Below, piece after piece: positions 8,300 through 16,133 of a stretch of 18,167 nt of DNA. The position numbers were made by a program, and so were the translations under genes. The DNA comes from Pinguiococcus pyrenoidosus (Eukaryota; Sar; Pinguiophyceae; Pinguiochrysidales; Pinguiochrysidaceae), in NCBI GenBank assembly GCA_019677205.1, contig JAAMXY010000970.1, forward strand, positions 1 to 18,167, given 5' to 3'. Below the pieces are notes generated by a model, which saw only the letters and a program-made list of their open reading frames with translations, was not told the DNA's origin and made no database searches. The first letter of the stretch is position 1, and each line of letters begins with the position of its first letter.

Positions 8300-9133
8300 C
8301 TAGTCCGACTTGACTTTGCCAAACGCCTCCGTGAACGCCTTCCTAATCAAGAGAAGGATGCCCCCGATGATGGCACTGAGCAGCAAGCCTTCGACAATGG
8401 TGATGATCTCCGGCAGCGCAATCACGACAGGCGCTGGCAAGCTGGTGGAGACGTCCTTGCCGATCCCCAAACCCGAGAGCAGCGGGATGTTGCCCACGTT
8501 CTCCGCCGCACTCTGCAGTTGACTCGCGGCGTACACTCCGCCTCCCAGCGCCGGCACGACGAAGAGCAACCGCAAGAACGACACCACCAGCCGAAACGTG
8601 CGGAACAGCAGGTAGCCACTGGTCACCGCAAAGAGAGACGCGGGCACGCCAAGGATCTTCCAGTCCTGGATGTTCTCCGCCACTTCCACCACGGGCACGC
8701 CGTACACTCTCACATTGCTGAGTTGGAGCGCCGTCACGTACAGGATGATCACCACGATGCCGCTTATCAGCGCTATCTTCGCCGTATTCTCGAGAGCGTC
8801 CTTCAAAAACCCACTCACGCGCTCGCGAATCGTGTCCGTCATAGCGGGAGACGAGGGCCCTTCCAGCTCCGCCTCCGCCTCTTCAAACTCCTCTCTCCGA
8901 TCTTTGTCCCTGAGCAGCAGCGCCGCACGTCTCCTCTTGCCCACACGTGCCCCGTGTCCCGCAGAGAGATACGGTGCGGCGCACAACCCTGGCACCCTGA
9001 TTGTTGCGCCGCATGAACCCCCCGAAGTTAAGACGCGCGAGTACGCGTTGGCGCCGCACACGAAAGCCAAGAACGCCACAACTACCGCCACCGCCACGCC
9101 ACGCCACGAGCGAGCCCGGCCACCCACACGCAT
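8300..9133 (-). CDS. signal-peptide multi-pass membrane protein, likely plastid, family unknown
   Basis: 277 residues from the ATG at 9133; A at -3 favours it. In-frame ATGs at 9157 and 9277 are alternatives with poorer context, the latter running into AT-rich sequence. Residues 1-30 form a signal peptide: an Arg-rich start, then the hydrophobic GVAVAVVVAFLAFVCGANA, with a Tyr just after the likely cleavage site. A basic segment around 64-80 (VGKRRR, RDKDRR) could be a transit peptide, followed by an acidic stretch. Hydrophobic segments lie at about 119-139, 163-180, 182-204 and 237-263, with an amphipathic helix (TDTIRERVSGFLKDALENT) just before the first. The C-terminus is Lys-rich and ends KVKSD. 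Bipartite targeting to a complex plastid membrane is the best guess; no family is recognised. It is divergent from the DWARF27-like gene, sharing an AT-rich intergene. Confidence 0.8.
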   Translation of the reverse strand: MRVGGRARSWRGVAVAVVVAFLAFVCGANAYSRVLTSGGSCGATIRVPGLCAAPYLSAGHGARVGKRRRAALLLRDKDRREEFEEAEAELEGPSSPAMTDTIRERVSGFLKDALENTAKIALISGIVVIILYVTALQLSNVRVYGVPVVEVAENIQDWKILGVPASLFAVTSGYLLFRTFRLVVSFLRLLFVVPALGGGVYAASQLQSAAENVGNIPLLSGLGIGKDVSTSLPAPVVIALPEIITIVEGLLLSAIIGGILLLIRKAFTEAFGKVKSD

Positions 9134-9441
9134 GCTGCGCGAGGTGGATACCGGCATCGAAAGTACCCAGCCTTGGTGGGTACGTGAGTGCCGAACTCTC
9201 GTGAGAGTCCAGAGACAGCTCAAAGTTACGCATGAAACTGTGTGACTAAGCGTTACAATTATTTCGAAGTTTTTCATCAACGCAACATAATTACTAAACA
9301 GAATTCATTTTAGTAATTATAGATATTTACCACAAATATATATAAAAAATAAACGGTCAATGAACGGACAGCACAGCTAGAAAGTCTCATCAGCGTCAAA
9401 TTCCTCTCTCAAGTTGGCGGCGTCAGCTGAGGAAACGTGCC
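9134..9441. promoter_or_regulatory. divergent AT-rich intergene between two plastid-type genes
   Basis: 308 bp between oppositely facing starts. Bases about 9240-9360 are strongly AT-rich. A TATA-like run (ATATATATAAAAAATA) at about 9335-9350 lies about 100 bp upstream of the DWARF27-like ATG. A 34-bp near-palindrome sits in the middle. The arrangement suggests a bidirectional promoter. Confidence 0.55.
9287..9320. repeat. 34-bp near-perfect palindrome in a divergent promoter
   Basis: The left arm ATAATTACTAAA (9287-9298) and right arm TTTAGTAATTAT (9309-9320) are exact reverse complements. The 10-bp spacer is centred on a further palindrome, GAATTC. Of 17 possible pairs, 15 match. It could be a dimeric regulator site serving both genes or a cruciform. 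Confidence 0.7.
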
Positions 9442-10575
9442 ATGTTCTCGCGCTACAGCTGCGCGATTGTCCTCGCTCTTCTTGCGTCCGGCGCGTGTAT
9501 CATCACCGGACCGCGCACGCCGGCCACGCGCGCGGTGCTGCCGCCCAATGAGTGCGCGTGGCGCGGCGCCACGCCGAAGCAGAGCTCGCTGCCGCTCCGA
9601 GCGGACGGCACGCCGGACTACAGCTCCATCGACGCGTCTCCCGTGTCCAAGGTGCTCACCGCGACCATCCGCAAGCTGCTGGTGAAGGAGGTGGGCCAGG
9701 ACAGCGACCCGCGGCCGTGGACGGAGTTCGACGGCCTCCTCAACGCGGTGAGAGAGGTCAACGACATGGACGGCACGGCGGAGCAGGTGCAGCGGCGGGC
9801 GCGAAACGTGTTCGAGGGCATCTTGCCCTCTCTGGGCCTGGCCTGGGTGCCGGCCTTTTGGCTCAAGCTGGTGAAGCCCAGCGCGCCGGCCTGGCTGCAG
9901 CACTACTCGTTCTTCCTGGTGTTCCAGACGCTGTTCCCGTGGCTCATGGGCCCCATGACCGGCGTGGAGGAGGTGGAGGTGACTTTGCCGGTGACTGGGC
10001 AGAAGCTGCTGCTGCCGCAGGCGGTCAAGGCGGAGCGCTGCCGCTTTCTGGAGAGCACGCAGTGCGCCAGCGTGTGCGTGAACACCTGCAAGGTGCCTAG
10101 TCAGCAGTGGCTGGGCCAGGACTTCGGGATGCCGATCCACATCCAGCCCAACTACGACGACTTCAGCTGCGTCTGGCGCTTCGGCGTGGAGCCGCCGCCG
10201 CTGGAGGAGGATGAGGCGGTCATGGTGCCCTGCTTCGCCAAGTGCGACTCGGACTACCAGGGCGAGCGCGACGCGTATCGCCTGCGCGCCAAGAGAATGG
10301 CCGTGTTTGACGGCTTGGTAGAAACTGCAGACATTGCGACGGCAAAGGCCTTCGGCACCGTGAGCTCCGAGGGAGGGACCACCGAAGGGGGCTCCGCCCT
10401 GAACGACCTGAACCTGCGCGTCAGGCAGCGGCAGGTGTCGCGCTCGGGCAAGTGCTGGTCGGTCGCGGAGGACCGCTCGGAGCAACGGGGAGCCGTAGTG
10501 CAGGCATCGGGAGAGACGATCCCGCTGCGCTGGGAGGGGAATGGACAAGAGGAGGATAAGGAGGAACAGAGATAG
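9442..10575 (+). CDS. D27-like: DWARF27-like protein (DUF4033, beta-carotene isomerase family)
   Basis: 377 residues, one exon, from the ATG at 9442. The family includes plant DWARF27, an iron-containing plastid enzyme that isomerises all-trans to 9-cis beta-carotene for strigolactone synthesis, plus algal paralogues of unproven substrate. Residues 1-20 are a hydrophobic signal-type leader followed by a basic, Pro-rich segment, fitting plastid import. The DUF4033 core spans about 175-270 with the conserved Cys pattern: C200, C208, C212 and C216 in CRFLESTQCASVCVNTCKVP, then FGMPIHIQPNYDDFSC (C243), WRFGVEPPP and PCFAKC (C264, C268). The C-terminal 85 residues are low in complexity apart from SGKCWSV. 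No carotenoid cleavage dioxygenase is nearby, so strigolactone synthesis cannot be inferred. It ends 58 bp from the convergent five-TM gene. Confidence 0.9.
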   Translation: MFSRYSCAIVLALLASGACIITGPRTPATRAVLPPNECAWRGATPKQSSLPLRADGTPDYSSIDASPVSKVLTATIRKLLVKEVGQDSDPRPWTEFDGLLNAVREVNDMDGTAEQVQRRARNVFEGILPSLGLAWVPAFWLKLVKPSAPAWLQHYSFFLVFQTLFPWLMGPMTGVEEVEVTLPVTGQKLLLPQAVKAERCRFLESTQCASVCVNTCKVPSQQWLGQDFGMPIHIQPNYDDFSCVWRFGVEPPPLEEDEAVMVPCFAKCDSDYQGERDAYRLRAKRMAVFDGLVETADIATAKAFGTVSSEGGTTEGGSALNDLNLRVRQRQVSRSGKCWSVAEDRSEQRGAVVQASGETIPLRWEGNGQEEDKEEQR

Positions 10576-10633
10576 ATGTAAGCTTCTTCGTTCTTTTGGC
10601 TTGCGTGTGCAGCAGACCGACGCGCAAGGCGCT

Positions 10634-13600
10634 TCACGCCGTGGAGCTTGCTTCGTACTCCATGTTGTCCTTCGCATAGTCGAGCAGGAGCACCCACGGG
10701 ATATGCACAACTGCAGCGCCCACCAAGAGGACGCCACCGAGGTGCTCAAAAGTCCTCATGGTCGACTCCAGCTGTCTGGCTACCGCGGACGTAAAAGCTT
10801 CCCCCGTCTTGCCCAACGCCGGAGTAACGATGTGCCTCCCGTCCTCATCACACGTCGCTTGGTACGTAAAGACGCCAGGGTGCAGCTTCTTCCAAAGCAG
10901 ACGGATGGTCCCCCGCATCAGCAGAATGCGCGAGAACTGGAACAGCACGTACACAAACAGCGAGATGCTCGCCGCCGTGAAGCCCCCGTACATCCAGTAC
11001 TCCGTCTGGCAGCCGCAGTCGTGCGTTGCAGCGAGAAGCAGGCCCGAGTTGACGCCGGCGCATTCGAACTGGCACGAGTCCAGGTTTCCGCACTCAAAGG
11101 TGGCGTTCCGAAGGAACCACGTGGACGTGTCCTCCAAGTCGACGTCGCAGGATCCGCGATCGCCGTCGATGGTATCCACCCCAATCGCCACCTGCAGCAG
11201 ATCATAGTAGGCATCCTCTTCGCCCACTGCTCTTCGTCTCGGGCACTGCGTGTAGGTTCTGTCCGGGCTGCAGTCCGCCGAGTAGCCGAGGTAGCCGAAG
11301 GCGCTCACGTCGGGCTCACAGGAGCAGGCCTCGATGATCTTCGCATCCATGCTCTCGGCGTCGATGCAGCGCTCGAGGAGCTCGTTGGTGTCTCGGCTGG
11401 CGCGATGGCGCCTGGCGATCTCTTCCAGCAGCTCCGTGTCCTCGAGCTGCTGCCGCACGGAGCTGGCTCCGTGCTCGCTGCAGATCTCCGCGCGGCGGAC
11501 GTTGAAGTCGTCCAGGCCGGTCAGCATCTCTTCGTTGCCGGTGCGGGAGGCGTAGTTGTACGCCACCGAGTACAAGTTCTCCGTCAAGAAGGTGCCGGTC
11601 CCCGCCGCGTCGATGTCCTGCGGTTTGGTGGCCCAGGTGCTGTTCAGCTCGGAGTTCACGCAGCCTTCGACATAGGCGTGAAACAGCGGAACGAAGAGGA
11701 TGGCCAAGATGCCCACGGCGGTGGCCACGAACACCGCGGCGATGATGATGGGTACAATGGGCAGCGACAGCATGTTCGCCACACGCTTGACCGGGTTGGT
11801 GCCTGTGCTGCCCTTCTTGTCGTTCTTGTCCGCGCGCATGTCGACATCGGGCAGGTGCAGGCCGCCTCGACCCCAGAAGCGGTGGATGAGCACGAAGGTG
11901 TAGTAGATCCTCCAGATATAGTCGAAGAGCACGAAGAGGCCCTCGATCTGCTCGAGGGACAGCTGCCAGGTGGAAACCTCGACCCGGCTGGACTGAAGCC
12001 CTTCGAACTTGAAGTCGAAGCTGGACGTGAAGTTCACGTTGCTGGAACTCGTGAAGTCGGTGGTCGCTGCGCTGACGTTCTCGACGGGCGACGCCATGCC
12101 GTCCACCAGCTCCAGCCGGATCTCTTCCAGCACCTCTCCCATCTGGAGCTCATGCACGGCGGCGGTGTCCCGGAACTCGACGACATCCTCAAGGAGAGCG
12201 GCCGCCGAGTTCATCGTGGCTTGGTACTTGGGCGGATCATAGTCGCTCAGGAAGCGTCGGACAGCCTCTTCCGGTAGCTCCTCGAGCTCGTCTACGATCT
12301 CGCGGATCTCGTCGTCGACGTTGAGCCCTTGCAGCGCCCTCTGGAACTCGTCGATCGCGCCGGTGATCGAGTCATAGATTCGGTCGAGTTCCTCATCGAC
12401 GTCGGTGTCCAGCTCGGCGGGAAGCTGGACGGACGGCAAGCTGTTCGTGTAGTCCGGGAGCCACAGGGAGAAGGGCTGGTCCGGCCAGAAGAAGAGCGTC
12501 CGCGGGTCGATGCCGATGGTGCCGAAGAAGTCGCGCGCACCGTTGTAGAAGTCCTTGATCTCCTGATACTGCGGCTCGACGATGGCGACGAAAGCCTCCA
12601 CTTCGCCCTTGAAGCGCTCCAAGGTCGCGTACGTGATCAGCGCGTAGTTCTCGATGCCCTTGACCAAGTCCTCGATCTGCTCGCGGGCCGAGTCCACCGG
12701 CGTGCCGATGCGGCAGGTCTGCTCGCCGTCGATGGGCGTCACGCAGTTCACCAGCTTGTCGTACTGCTCCTGGATGTCGCGGACAAAGGCGTCCACCGCC
12801 TCGGACACTGTCCTGTTCAGGTCCTGCCCAATCGCAAAGGCCTCGCTCTGCAGCCACTCCTCCAGCTCGGCGGTCTTGTTGTCGTAGTAGTCTCTGTTGT
12901 ACTCGACAGTCTCGACGGCGAAGCTTGCCAAGGCCTCCACCACCACGATGCTCTCGTTGGTGAAGTCCGCTGTCTGCTGGAAGGCGTCCGACGGGAGGGC
13001 GGCGCTGCTGCCAATGAGCTCCGACACCCTTTGTCGGTCCAGCTCGGTGCACTCGGCGCCCTCGACGAAGCTGATGTCGTGCACCACCGTGGCGTTCCTG
13101 CTGAGGCCGCCCACAGACAGCCACGCCGTGAGCAGTCCCAGCGCTTCGTCCAAGTCCTCCGCGCACTCCTTGTAGATACCGTTGGCGGTGTCGACCCGCT
13201 GCCGATTGTACGCTCGATCCGCCTCGTTGGCCGCCAGCTCTGCGGCGAGCTGGAAGGTGAGCGTCCTGTCGCACGCGCCGATCTGGGCGCTGGCGCACTC
13301 GAAGTAGATGTCCTCCTCTCGCAGCGTCTCCTTGCGCGCGTACTCGCAGCTGCGCACCACCCGCTGGAGCGTGGTGCTGGGCAGCGCCGAGGTGGTCACG
13401 GCGATGGCGGCGCGGAGCGTGCTGCACCACAGGAGCAGCACGGCCAGGCAGCAGACCAGCAGGCGATTCACCAGGGTCCTGTCCTGGAACTCGGTCTTTG
13501 ACGGGCAGCAGCCCAGGACGTCCAGGTCTCCGACAACGGACGCCCTCTCGAACACCTGGTAGTGCACCGTCCCCGGCGGCTCCTCCAGGGCCGTGGGCGT

Positions 13601-13711
13601 CGGCGGGCCTGCCGACCGCAAGGGGCGCTGCGGCGAGCGCTGCAGCCGCGTGGGCAGCCGGGCCCTCGGCTGGCGCTGCGATCCTGGAGTAGTCGGCTGC
13701 GGGTTGGACAT
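10634..13711 (-). CDS. large five-TM protein with two glycosylated-type ectodomains, family unknown
   Basis: 1025 residues from the ATG at 13711; an in-frame ATG at 13855 (A at -3) would add 48 residues. The N-terminal ~83 residues are Pro/Arg-rich and probably cytosolic. Hydrophobic segments lie at about 84-105, 589-612, 648-680, 903-930 and 989-1011. The first large loop (about 106-588) is helical, acidic and coiled-coil-like with a few Cys. The second (about 681-902) is Cys-rich. All eight N-x-S/T sequons I found (NAT, NES, NKT, NRT, NVS, NFT, NST, NAT) fall in these two loops, supporting an extracellular or lumenal location. The short loop between TM2 and TM3 is basic (RADKNDKKG), as expected for the cytosolic side. 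The layout, with two big ectodomains separated by TM pairs, resembles prominin or tweety proteins, but I see no diagnostic motif, so homology is not claimed. Confidence 0.85.
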   Translation of the reverse strand: MSNPQPTTPGSQRQPRARLPTRLQRSPQRPLRSAGPPTPTALEEPPGTVHYQVFERASVVGDLDVLGCCPSKTEFQDRTLVNRLLVCCLAVLLLWCSTLRAAIAVTTSALPSTTLQRVVRSCEYARKETLREEDIYFECASAQIGACDRTLTFQLAAELAANEADRAYNRQRVDTANGIYKECAEDLDEALGLLTAWLSVGGLSRNATVVHDISFVEGAECTELDRQRVSELIGSSAALPSDAFQQTADFTNESIVVVEALASFAVETVEYNRDYYDNKTAELEEWLQSEAFAIGQDLNRTVSEAVDAFVRDIQEQYDKLVNCVTPIDGEQTCRIGTPVDSAREQIEDLVKGIENYALITYATLERFKGEVEAFVAIVEPQYQEIKDFYNGARDFFGTIGIDPRTLFFWPDQPFSLWLPDYTNSLPSVQLPAELDTDVDEELDRIYDSITGAIDEFQRALQGLNVDDEIREIVDELEELPEEAVRRFLSDYDPPKYQATMNSAAALLEDVVEFRDTAAVHELQMGEVLEEIRLELVDGMASPVENVSAATTDFTSSSNVNFTSSFDFKFEGLQSSRVEVSTWQLSLEQIEGLFVLFDYIWRIYYTFVLIHRFWGRGGLHLPDVDMRADKNDKKGSTGTNPVKRVANMLSLPIVPIIIAAVFVATAVGILAILFVPLFHAYVEGCVNSELNSTWATKPQDIDAAGTGTFLTENLYSVAYNYASRTGNEEMLTGLDDFNVRRAEICSEHGASSVRQQLEDTELLEEIARRHRASRDTNELLERCIDAESMDAKIIEACSCEPDVSAFGYLGYSADCSPDRTYTQCPRRRAVGEEDAYYDLLQVAIGVDTIDGDRGSCDVDLEDTSTWFLRNATFECGNLDSCQFECAGVNSGLLLAATHDCGCQTEYWMYGGFTAASISLFVYVLFQFSRILLMRGTIRLLWKKLHPGVFTYQATCDEDGRHIVTPALGKTGEAFTSAVARQLESTMRTFEHLGGVLLVGAAVVHIPWVLLLDYAKDNMEYEASSTA

Positions 13712-14112
13712 GGGTCCCGAAGGTGAGCGTGAGGTGGGGGGGGCAGAAAAGGCCTTGGAAAGGCGGCGCTGCAGAGTCCTTCTACCGCCGAAGGAGCATC
13801 TCGCGAGAGTCCGCAAATTAAGCTGTTTTATCGGTTCACTAAGAGAAGGAATCATCTTCGATTCTTGTCTGGATTGGTTCATAAATAGCCAATGGCTGAG
13901 GACGATTCGATGATTTGTCCAATGGAGTCGCGTCGGCATCCTCTTTCTTCTCCATCTTTAGCAGCCCTCGCACCATCGTCAGGCCATGCTACAGGCAGGG
14001 AACTCGCTTTCCAACCCACGCTCCCACCTTTCGGAGCTTTCCCGCCAAAACTCCGCTCGTTCCCCCCTCTGGTGATCTTCCGCCTCCGGTGCGAAAGTGG
14101 CTTTGGGCCACC
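13712..14112. promoter_or_regulatory. divergent promoter with three CCAAT boxes and an E2F-type site
   Basis: 401 bp between oppositely facing starts. An inverted CCAAT (ATTGG) lies at 13873-13877, and direct CCAAT boxes at 13889-13893 and 13919-13923. An E2F-type site is at 14038-14050, nearer the RAD7-like gene. ATAAATA lies between the first two boxes. Open frames crossing this region on both strands are probably untranslated leader. Confidence 0.6.
14038..14050 (+). promoter_or_regulatory. consensus E2F site (TTTCCCGCCAAAA)
   Basis: TTTCCCGCCAAAA matches the classical E2F/DP binding sequence. It is 63-75 bp upstream of the RAD7-like ATG at 14113. This supports the downstream ATG as start and suggests cell-cycle or DNA-damage-linked expression. 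Confidence 0.6.
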
Positions 14113-14415
14113 ATGAGCCGCCGCGCGCGTGCCAGCGCAGCCGATGCCGAAGAGACGCCAGAGGCTGCAGAGGCAGGCGACGGCTCTCACCTGTCCAACC
14201 AGCGGCGCGCGTGGGCTGATGTGGCGCGGCGGCGCGCGGCGCACTTTGCGCGCGCAGACGCGGACAACCGCATGGACGGGCGCCGCCGCTCCAAGAGGCA
14301 AAAGGCCGACCCACAGCACCCCGACGAGGTGGTGAGCAAGATCAGCCTGAGCATGCCGGGCGTGCGCAGCCGGCGCGGCACCGCCGCAAGCCAAGGTGGA
14401 GAAGCCAAGGACAAG

Positions 14416-14451
<36 letters not shown>

Positions 14452-15921
14452 CAGGACGCCGGAGAGGTGGACCAGCAGTGGCACGGTCCGTGGACGGTGG
14501 CTCGCGAGATGCACGACGCCAAGGAGGCGGCGGCGGAGCGGCGGCAGAAGCAGCTGGAGGAGGCGGAGCGCGCGGAGGCGGTGGTGAAGGAGTTCAGCGT
14601 GGCGTGGACGCCGCGGAAAGGGCCGCGCCGCCGCAAGCGCGCTGCCAAGCGCATTCCCGCGCTGCTGGAGCTGTGCGTGCAGACCCTGGTGGAGTACAGC
14701 GACTCCATGGTGGGCCTGGGAAGCGTGCCCAGCGAGCTGCGCGCGCGCTTCGCGCTGGCCCTGTGCCAGCGGAACAAGCTGAACGACCTGACGCTCGGCA
14801 TCGTGATCGAGCCACACGTGGCGGAGATTGTCATTCCGAATGCGGCGCCCCTGGAGGAGAAAAGCCTCGTGGACAAGATCGCCGCGCTGGAAGGCGACGC
14901 GGTCGAGACGATCAAGCTGGTGAACGCCGGGCGCTGCGTGTCGGATGCGGGCGGCGTGCCGCGCCTCCTGGGCCGCAAGTTCGCGTCGTCGCTTCGTCAT
15001 CTCGCGCTCGACGGCTGCTACAAGCTTTCCGATGATGGATGCGCCGCGCTCTTGCATCAGCTGCGGAACCTGGAGACGCTCAGCCTGAAGTACAACCACC
15101 GCATCGGCTCCAAAACCTGCGACGCGCTGAAGAGCGCCGACCTCCGGAAGAGCCTGCGCTTGCTGTGCCTGAACTTCTGCCCCATGATCAGGCCGGAGGA
15201 TCTGGTGTCCATCGTGGAGCACCTCCCGGCCTTGTCGAATCTCGAGATGGCCGGCCGAGAGGATCTGGACGATGGCACCCTGGGAAAGATGCTGGAGCGC
15301 GTGGGGTCGCGGCTGAAGGCGCTCGACGTCAGCAAGTGCCCGTCGCTCACTGGCAAGTCGATTCGCAGGCTGCGTGACCTGGCGCCGGAGCTGGAGCAGC
15401 TGAACCTCAGCTCCTGCTACGGGCTCGAGGATGACGACATCCGCGTCCTCTTCCGGGTCCAGGAGGAGCCGCCGGCTGCGAATGATGACGAGGCGCCCGG
15501 CGACGGCAGCGAGAAGCGGGCGGTGGAGGGCACGGGCAATCCGCTGACGAAGCTTCAGGTGCTGCTGATGAAGGAGGTGGACGTGCTGGACGAGACCGTG
15601 GAGGCGTTGGTGGAGGCCATCGGGCACAGCGTGCGGACGCTTTCCTTCGACTCCTGCGATGAACTGACGGACCGGTCCATGGTCGCGATTGGCCGAGGGT
15701 GTCACCTCGCTCTTCGGGACCTGAACATGTCCTTTTGCCGCAAGATCACGAATGAGGGCTGCGGCTACCTGGCCGACAACTGCGCCGGCCTTCGGCTGCT
15801 CCGCCTCTGGGGCTGCACGCAGATCTCGGACAAGTTCTTGTCCGGACACCGCAACCTGGCCTTGGTCGTGGAAGGCAATTATGAGCAGTCCTTCCACTCG
15901 CCCAAGTTGAAGTCCGCATGA
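14113..15921 (+). CDS. RAD7: RAD7-like leucine-rich repeat protein (nucleotide excision repair / ubiquitin ligase)
   Basis: 602 residues. In yeast, Rad7 works with the Rad16 ATPase in global-genome nucleotide excision repair and in a cullin-Elongin ubiquitin ligase. I chose the ATG at 14113 because it has a perfect GCCACCATG context; the frame is open 66 codons further upstream but through promoter-like sequence. The N-terminus is basic with an NLS-like RRRSKRQK (58-64), then D104-D113 and a charged helix (131-162). Residues about 180-225 (IPALLELCVQTLVEYSDSMV, GSVPSELRARFALALCQRNK) match the RAD7 signature that precedes the repeats. About ten AMN1/cysteine-type LRRs follow to the end (for example LRHLALDGCYKLSDDGC, LRDLNMSFCRKITNEGC). 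An acidic insert at about 455-475 interrupts them. F-box-LRR proteins are the main alternative, but no F-box is visible. Nuclear location is inferred. Confidence 0.85.
14422..14451 (+). repeat. (GAC)10 repeat encoding ten Asp
   Basis: Ten identical GAC codons encode D104-D113 in the acidic N-terminal region of the RAD7-like protein, outside any conserved domain. Confidence 0.9.
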
Positions 15922-16133
15922 CGAGTTTTGCGCTGGAGGGCAGGGAAGCGAAGCATGTTCCCAGCGGCTTCCCCTCGAGAGAGTTCCGCGAAACTTGCCT
16001 GCCTTTCCCTTTGCGCCTGGCCCGTGTTCTGTACCGCGTTCGAGTCGGGCACCGCTTCCCGGAAGGAGGGAGAAAAAAGACCAGGGCGTTTTTGGGCTTT
16101 GCCATTGACCTTTGAAACGACGCTTTCATTCTC

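Noticed and set aside
9409-10749. 446-codon minus-strand frame opposite the DWARF27-like gene
   Set aside because: The plus strand carries the clear DUF4033 motif; the antisense product is Arg/His-rich with no motif.
10541-12277. 578-codon plus-strand frame opposite the five-TM gene (and 12329-13501, 390 codons)
   Set aside because: No domain and a composition typical of antisense translation; the minus-strand frame has TM segments and sequons.
13915-14112. Upstream extension of the RAD7-like protein by 66 codons
   Set aside because: It crosses a CCAAT box and the E2F-type site, whereas the ATG at 14113 has a perfect translation-start context.
13879-15897. 672-codon open frame on the minus strand opposite the RAD7-like gene
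   Set aside because: Its translation is His/Arg/Leu/Val-rich with no domain, and it mirrors an evident LRR protein. Long antisense frames are expected from GC-rich third positions.
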